DNA of 11,238 nt from Synechococcaceae bacterium Bin_79_3 (GTDB lineage: Bacteria > Cyanobacteriota > Cyanobacteriia > PCC-6307 > Cyanobiaceae): the NCBI GenBank assembly GCA_009914645.1, contig VFLB01000238.1, forward strand, positions 1 through 11,238, given 5' to 3'. Within the stretch, counting starts at the first letter, position 1. The number at the start of each line of letters is the position of its first letter. Made by a program: the position numbers and the translations under genes. Below are positions 7,026 to 11,238 of this stretch, piece by piece. A model generated the notes under the pieces. It did not search any database and was not told where the DNA came from. It worked only from the letters and a program-made list of their open reading frames with translations.

Positions 7026-7771
7026 GATTTAGCGAGAACTTGATCTGCTCCGGCTTTTTTTAATAGGTTTTCGTAGTTGTTGCGAGCTTGTTGATTTACA
7101 TCTGAATGCAGGTGTGGTGGAGCTACGGCCAAGCTGATCCAGCGTTGTTTTGGAATTGCAACTCTTGCGTTTGCCACGGTGTGCACATCAGCAATGGTGT
7201 CGCCTAGGTAGGCCACAGGTGGTGCTCCAAGGCCAAGGGGGCAGCGGCCGTGCAGTGCCATCAGGCTGCTCGCCAACTTGATTAAACCTTCGGGGTTTGG
7301 TTTGTCGGGGGCATCCCCCATCGCCACTAAGGGTGGATTTTGCAAGCCAAGGCGATGCTCGAGCACAAAACGGGCGGATTGTGGTTCAGCTCCGCTAACA
7401 AAACCCCACACCAGCCCAGCGGCGGTTAATTTTTTAAAAAAAGCAGCATCCAGCAGCAAAGTTTCGCCGCAGATGAAGCCTTGCCATTGAGTTGAGTCAG
7501 CGTCTGGGTTGGCACCGAAATAAAAATCACTGAAAACAGTTACTAAATCTTGACGTGTTGGTAAGGCCCCCCCCCGGCGGCGTAGTAATTCCAAGCTGGC
7601 ATCCCAATCATTATTCCAAATTCCTTCGTTTTTAAGGGCATCAATGCAGTGGGGGTCTGGCCGCCACCCGCTGTAGTGGTAAACAGTTTCAGCAAGAGCC
7701 TTGCGGTAGCTGCCGCCCACATCGCGGATTACTCCATCGATGTCGAATAGCAGTAAAGCTGTGGTGGCGAT
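6962..7771 (-). CDS. HAD-superfamily hydrolase (TIGR01548-like), start codon non-canonical or damaged
   Basis: A haloacid-dehalogenase-type phosphatase of subfamily IA, resembling the TIGR01548 group. Physiological substrate is unknown. Numbered from the ATC codon at 7769-7771, the protein has 269 residues. Motif I is LLLFDIDGV with nucleophile D10 and acid D12, then an alpha-helical cap with WNNDWDASLELL. Motif II is S126 in GFVSGA, motif III is K157 in PDKPNPEG, and motif IV is D191 in AYLGDTIADV. The first ATG, GTG or TTG in frame is the GTG at 7718-7720, which would start after motif I and remove the catalytic aspartate. The frame stays open upstream until a TAA at 7805-7807. I therefore extend it to the ATC, which gives MATTALLLFDIDGV, but ATT at 7796-7798 or CTG near 7756 are alternatives, as is a sequence error. 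A run of nine C (7567-7575; nine G in the gene) sits within RRRGGAL. The 3' end overlaps pepP by 35 bases. Confidence 0.8.
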   Translation of the reverse strand: MATTALLLFDIDGVIRDVGGSYRKALAETVYHYSGWRPDPHCIDALKNEGIWNNDWDASLELLRRRGGALPTRQDLVTVFSDFYFGANPDADSTQWQGFICGETLLLDAAFFKKLTAAGLVWGFVSGAEPQSARFVLEHRLGLQNPPLVAMGDAPDKPNPEGLIKLASSLMALHGRCPLGLGAPPVAYLGDTIADVHTVANARVAIPKQRWISLAVAPPHLHSDVNQQARNNYENLLKKAGADQVLAKSSSCLEVMLELSHSFPYQQLP

Positions 7772-7792
7772 AGGAGCTTGGAGAGTGGCTGG

Positions 7793-7798
7793 TAAAAT
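7793..7798 (+). promoter_or_regulatory. Possible -10 element for the PSRP-3 gene
   Basis: TAAAAT matches five of six bases of the TATAAT consensus and lies 62 bases upstream of the GTG start chosen for the ribosomal protein gene. No good -35 box is found at the right distance. It is a weak call based only on composition and position in the divergent gap. Confidence 0.25.
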
Positions 7799-7860
7799 AG
7801 TTGATTACCTGCAGTGCCAGGTTTGTTGCCTCTCAACTTTTGAGCCTAGAAACCACCACC

Positions 7861-8346
7861 GTGACAGAACCCGACAGCACCACAGCCAGCCTGGAGGCCA
7901 CCCCTGAAATAGCTGCAGTAACGGCAGAAGTAACCCCAGAAGAGGTTATTGAGAAGCCCAGCGGCATGAAAAGTGCCAACGCTATTTTAGCTAAGTCCAC
8001 CATTGATGCAGATGGGGTTCCTTCCGGATACACCCCTAAGGCTGATGAAGGTCGCTTTCTGCTGAAAATTCTTTGGTTGCCCGATAACGTTGCTTTAGCG
8101 GTTGATCAAATCGTTGGCGGCGGCCCCAGCCCGCTTACGGCTTATTTCTTTTGGCCTCGAGAAGATGCTTGGGAAATACTAAAAGGTGTGGTGGAAGCAA
8201 AAAGTTGGATCACTGAAAACGAACGAGTTGAAATTCTCAATAAAGCCACTGAAGTTATTAACTATTGGCAAGAGGAAGGGAAAGGGAAGGGCCTCGATGA
8301 AGCGAAATTAAAATTCCCTGAAGTTACCTTCTGTGGTACCGCCTGA
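7861..8346 (+). CDS. 30S ribosomal protein PSRP-3 / Ycf65 family
   Basis: Small-subunit ribosomal protein shared by cyanobacteria and plastids (plastid-specific ribosomal protein 3, cS23). It acts in translation on the 30S subunit. The 161-residue protein has a conserved C-terminal domain from about 65: [20 protein letters not shown], then [39 protein letters not shown] and KFPEVTFCG, all strongly typical of Ycf65. Before it lies an acidic, A/T/E-rich leader of about 60 residues, longer than plastid versions and probably disordered. I start at GTG 7861-7863 ([10 protein letters not shown]). In-frame TTG codons at 7840 and 7801 would extend it by 7 or 20 residues but run into the likely promoter area. 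The gene stands alone between divergent HAD and convergent atpC, and ends in a strong terminator. Function is confident; the start is less so. Confidence 0.9.
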   Translation: MTEPDSTTASLEATPEIAAVTAEVTPEEVIEKPSGMKSANAILAKSTIDADGVPSGYTPKADEGRFLLKILWLPDNVALAVDQIVGGGPSPLTAYFFWPREDAWEILKGVVEAKSWITENERVEILNKATEVINYWQEEGKGKGLDEAKLKFPEVTFCGTA

Positions 8347-8364
8347 TATCTGAAGAACCTATTC

Positions 8365-8405
8365 AAAAAGCACTTGAAGTTATTTATACTTCAAGTGCTT
8401 TTTTT
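8365..8405. terminator. Bidirectional intrinsic terminator between the PSRP-3 gene and atpC
   Basis: A perfect 16-base inverted repeat, AAAAAGCACTTGAAGT (8365-8380) and ACTTCAAGTGCTTTTT (8388-8403), surrounds the loop TATTTAT. A run of T follows on the plus strand to 8405, and the A run at the left gives a T tract on the minus strand. It lies 18 bases past the PSRP-3 stop and about 20 bases past the atpC stop, so it can end both convergent transcripts. Confidence 0.92.
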
Positions 8406-8425
8406 ATGGTTGAAACAGCAGATGA

Positions 8426-8827
8426 CTATTTAACTGCTTGAACTCTCGCTTTTGCTCTGAGCAAAGCCTGTTGAGCTTTGAACTTTTCAGGGCTATTTGG
8501 CTTACTTTCGAAACCACTAAAAACCTGCTGAGCCGCATCCAGCTCCGCTTGAACAGTGCTTGAATCGATTGAACTGGCGGGTTCTGCACCATTGACAAGC
8601 ACATTCACTTCATTTGCCTCCACCTCAGCAAAGCCCCCCATCAAGGCGATGGAAGTCCATTTGCTGCCCTCTCTTAGGCGTAAAACACCAACATCAAGGG
8701 CTGTTAACAAGGAAATATGGCCAGGTAATACTCCCATTTGACCAGAGGTGCTAGGCAGTATTACTTCATCAGCGGAGCCGTCAAATACGCTTTGATCAGG
8801 GCAAAGCACACGCAAAGTTAGGGGCAT
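8426..8827 (-). CDS. atpC: F1F0 ATP synthase subunit epsilon
   Basis: Epsilon subunit of the F1 central stalk on the thylakoid/cytoplasmic membrane. It couples rotation to catalysis and can inhibit ATP hydrolysis. The 133 residues match the family length. The N-terminal beta-sandwich (about 1-85) includes VLCPDQSVFDGSADEVILPSTSG and the invariant GVLPGHISLLTAL (32-44) and ALMGGFAEVE (61-70). A C-terminal helical hairpin (about 88-133) follows, rich in A, Q and K. The start is ATG at 8825-8827, with a GAGG Shine-Dalgarno-like sequence about 10 bases upstream. It lies 31 bases downstream of atpD, the usual cyanobacterial beta-epsilon pair, and shares that transcript, which ends at the hairpin centred near 8384. 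The gene is called atpE in the older cyanobacterial and plastid naming. Confidence 0.96.
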   Translation of the reverse strand: MPLTLRVLCPDQSVFDGSADEVILPSTSGQMGVLPGHISLLTALDVGVLRLREGSKWTSIALMGGFAEVEANEVNVLVNGAEPASSIDSSTVQAELDAAQQVFSGFESKPNSPEKFKAQQALLRAKARVQAVK

Positions 8828-8858
8828 TGAAATTAGGCCTCAGGGGTGAAAGCGGTAA

Positions 8859-10459
<1,601 letters not shown>

Positions 10460-10461
<2 letters not shown>

Positions 10462-10486
10462 GGCACTCAAGCGATGAGAGTGCTAA
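10460..10486 (+). promoter_or_regulatory. CIRCE operator (HrcA binding site) of groESL
   Basis: TTGGCACTC, a 9-base spacer and GAGTGCTAA match the CIRCE consensus TTAGCACTC-N9-GAGTGCTAA at 17 of 18 positions. The arms extend by two further paired bases on each side. It lies 52 bases upstream of the groES start. In cyanobacteria HrcA binds CIRCE to repress groESL until heat shock. Confidence 0.95.
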
Positions 10487-10538
10487 CTGCGCTACGAATC
10501 GCTCAAACCCCACGCCCTGAGAGCAAAAACCAGACGTC

Positions 10539-10850
10539 ATGGCTGCCGTATCCCTCAGCGTTTCCACCGTTAAACCCCTCGGTGACCGCATTTTTATCAA
10601 AGTTTCCGCTTCAGATGAGAAAACAGCAGGTGGAATCCTGTTGCCAGACACCGCTCAAGAAAAGCCTCAAGTTGGCGAAGTAGTGCAGGTAGGTCCTGGT
10701 AAGCACAACGACGACGGCACCCGCCAAACCCCTGAAGTGAGCATCGGCGACAAGGTGCTCTATTCGAAGTACGCCGGTACCGACATCAAGCTCGGCGGTG
10801 ACGAATTTGTGTTGCTCAGCGAAAAGGACATCCTTGCAGTTGTGTCTTAA
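10539..10850 (+). CDS. groES: Co-chaperonin GroES
   Basis: Heptameric cap of the GroEL folding chamber in the cytoplasm. The 103 residues match cyanobacterial GroES. After a short leader, the fold begins at [12 protein letters not shown] (11-22). The mobile loop that binds GroEL follows at about 23-38 ([16 protein letters not shown]). Further conserved segments are GEVVQVGPG (46-54), [15 protein letters not shown] (70-84) and the C-terminal [11 protein letters not shown]. The start is ATG at 10539-10541. The upstream Shine-Dalgarno is weak (GAG about 17 bases away). It is the first gene of the groESL operon, with groEL 51 bases downstream, and sits behind CIRCE and a K-box-like element, so heat-inducible expression through HrcA is expected. 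Confidence 0.97.
   Translation: MAAVSLSVSTVKPLGDRIFIKVSASDEKTAGGILLPDTAQEKPQVGEVVQVGPGKHNDDGTRQTPEVSIGDKVLYSKYAGTDIKLGGDEFVLLSEKDILAVVS

Positions 10851-11238
<388 letters not shown>

Overview
The window is a piece of cyanobacterial chromosome, most likely from a picocyanobacterium of the Prochlorococcus/Synechococcus/Cyanobium group. The evidence is a Ycf65/PSRP-3 ribosomal protein (found in cyanobacteria and plastids), a beta-epsilon ATP synthase gene pair standing apart from any other atp genes, a groESL operon controlled by CIRCE with a K-box-like element, and a fused glutamine-dependent NAD synthetase. Species cannot be fixed from sequence alone. The DNA is densely coded, with moderate base composition and no visible mobile elements, tRNA or rRNA genes, or CRISPR array.

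Layout. Positions 1-5645 hold a leftward cluster, read from high to low coordinates: a CNNM/CBS membrane protein, a GTPase with a DUF697-type C-terminus, nadD, nadE and the first five-sixths of alanine dehydrogenase (ald), which runs off the left edge. The first four genes overlap one another by 4-16 bases and are probably one transcription unit. nadD and nadE catalyse the last two steps of NAD synthesis, and ald encodes an NAD-dependent enzyme. pepP (aminopeptidase P) diverges from this cluster at 5680 across only 34 bases, and at its 3' end it runs tail to tail into a HAD-family phosphatase gene on the minus strand. The HAD gene diverges from the PSRP-3 gene (7861-8346). A strong bidirectional terminator hairpin separates PSRP-3 from the leftward atpD-atpC pair (10325-8426). 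A 213-base regulatory region then separates atpD from the rightward groES-groEL operon. groEL runs off the right edge.

Nearly everything here is core housekeeping: NAD metabolism, alanine/pyruvate exchange, peptide turnover, translation, ATP synthesis and protein folding. I do not see a novel defence, mobile or biosynthetic system. The points most worth a second look are: the HAD gene has no ATG, GTG or TTG codon upstream of its catalytic motif; the groE control region combines CIRCE with a K-box-like element; the GTPase has lost the lysine of its NKxD motif; and a 17-base direct repeat sits at the pepP/HAD 3' overlap.
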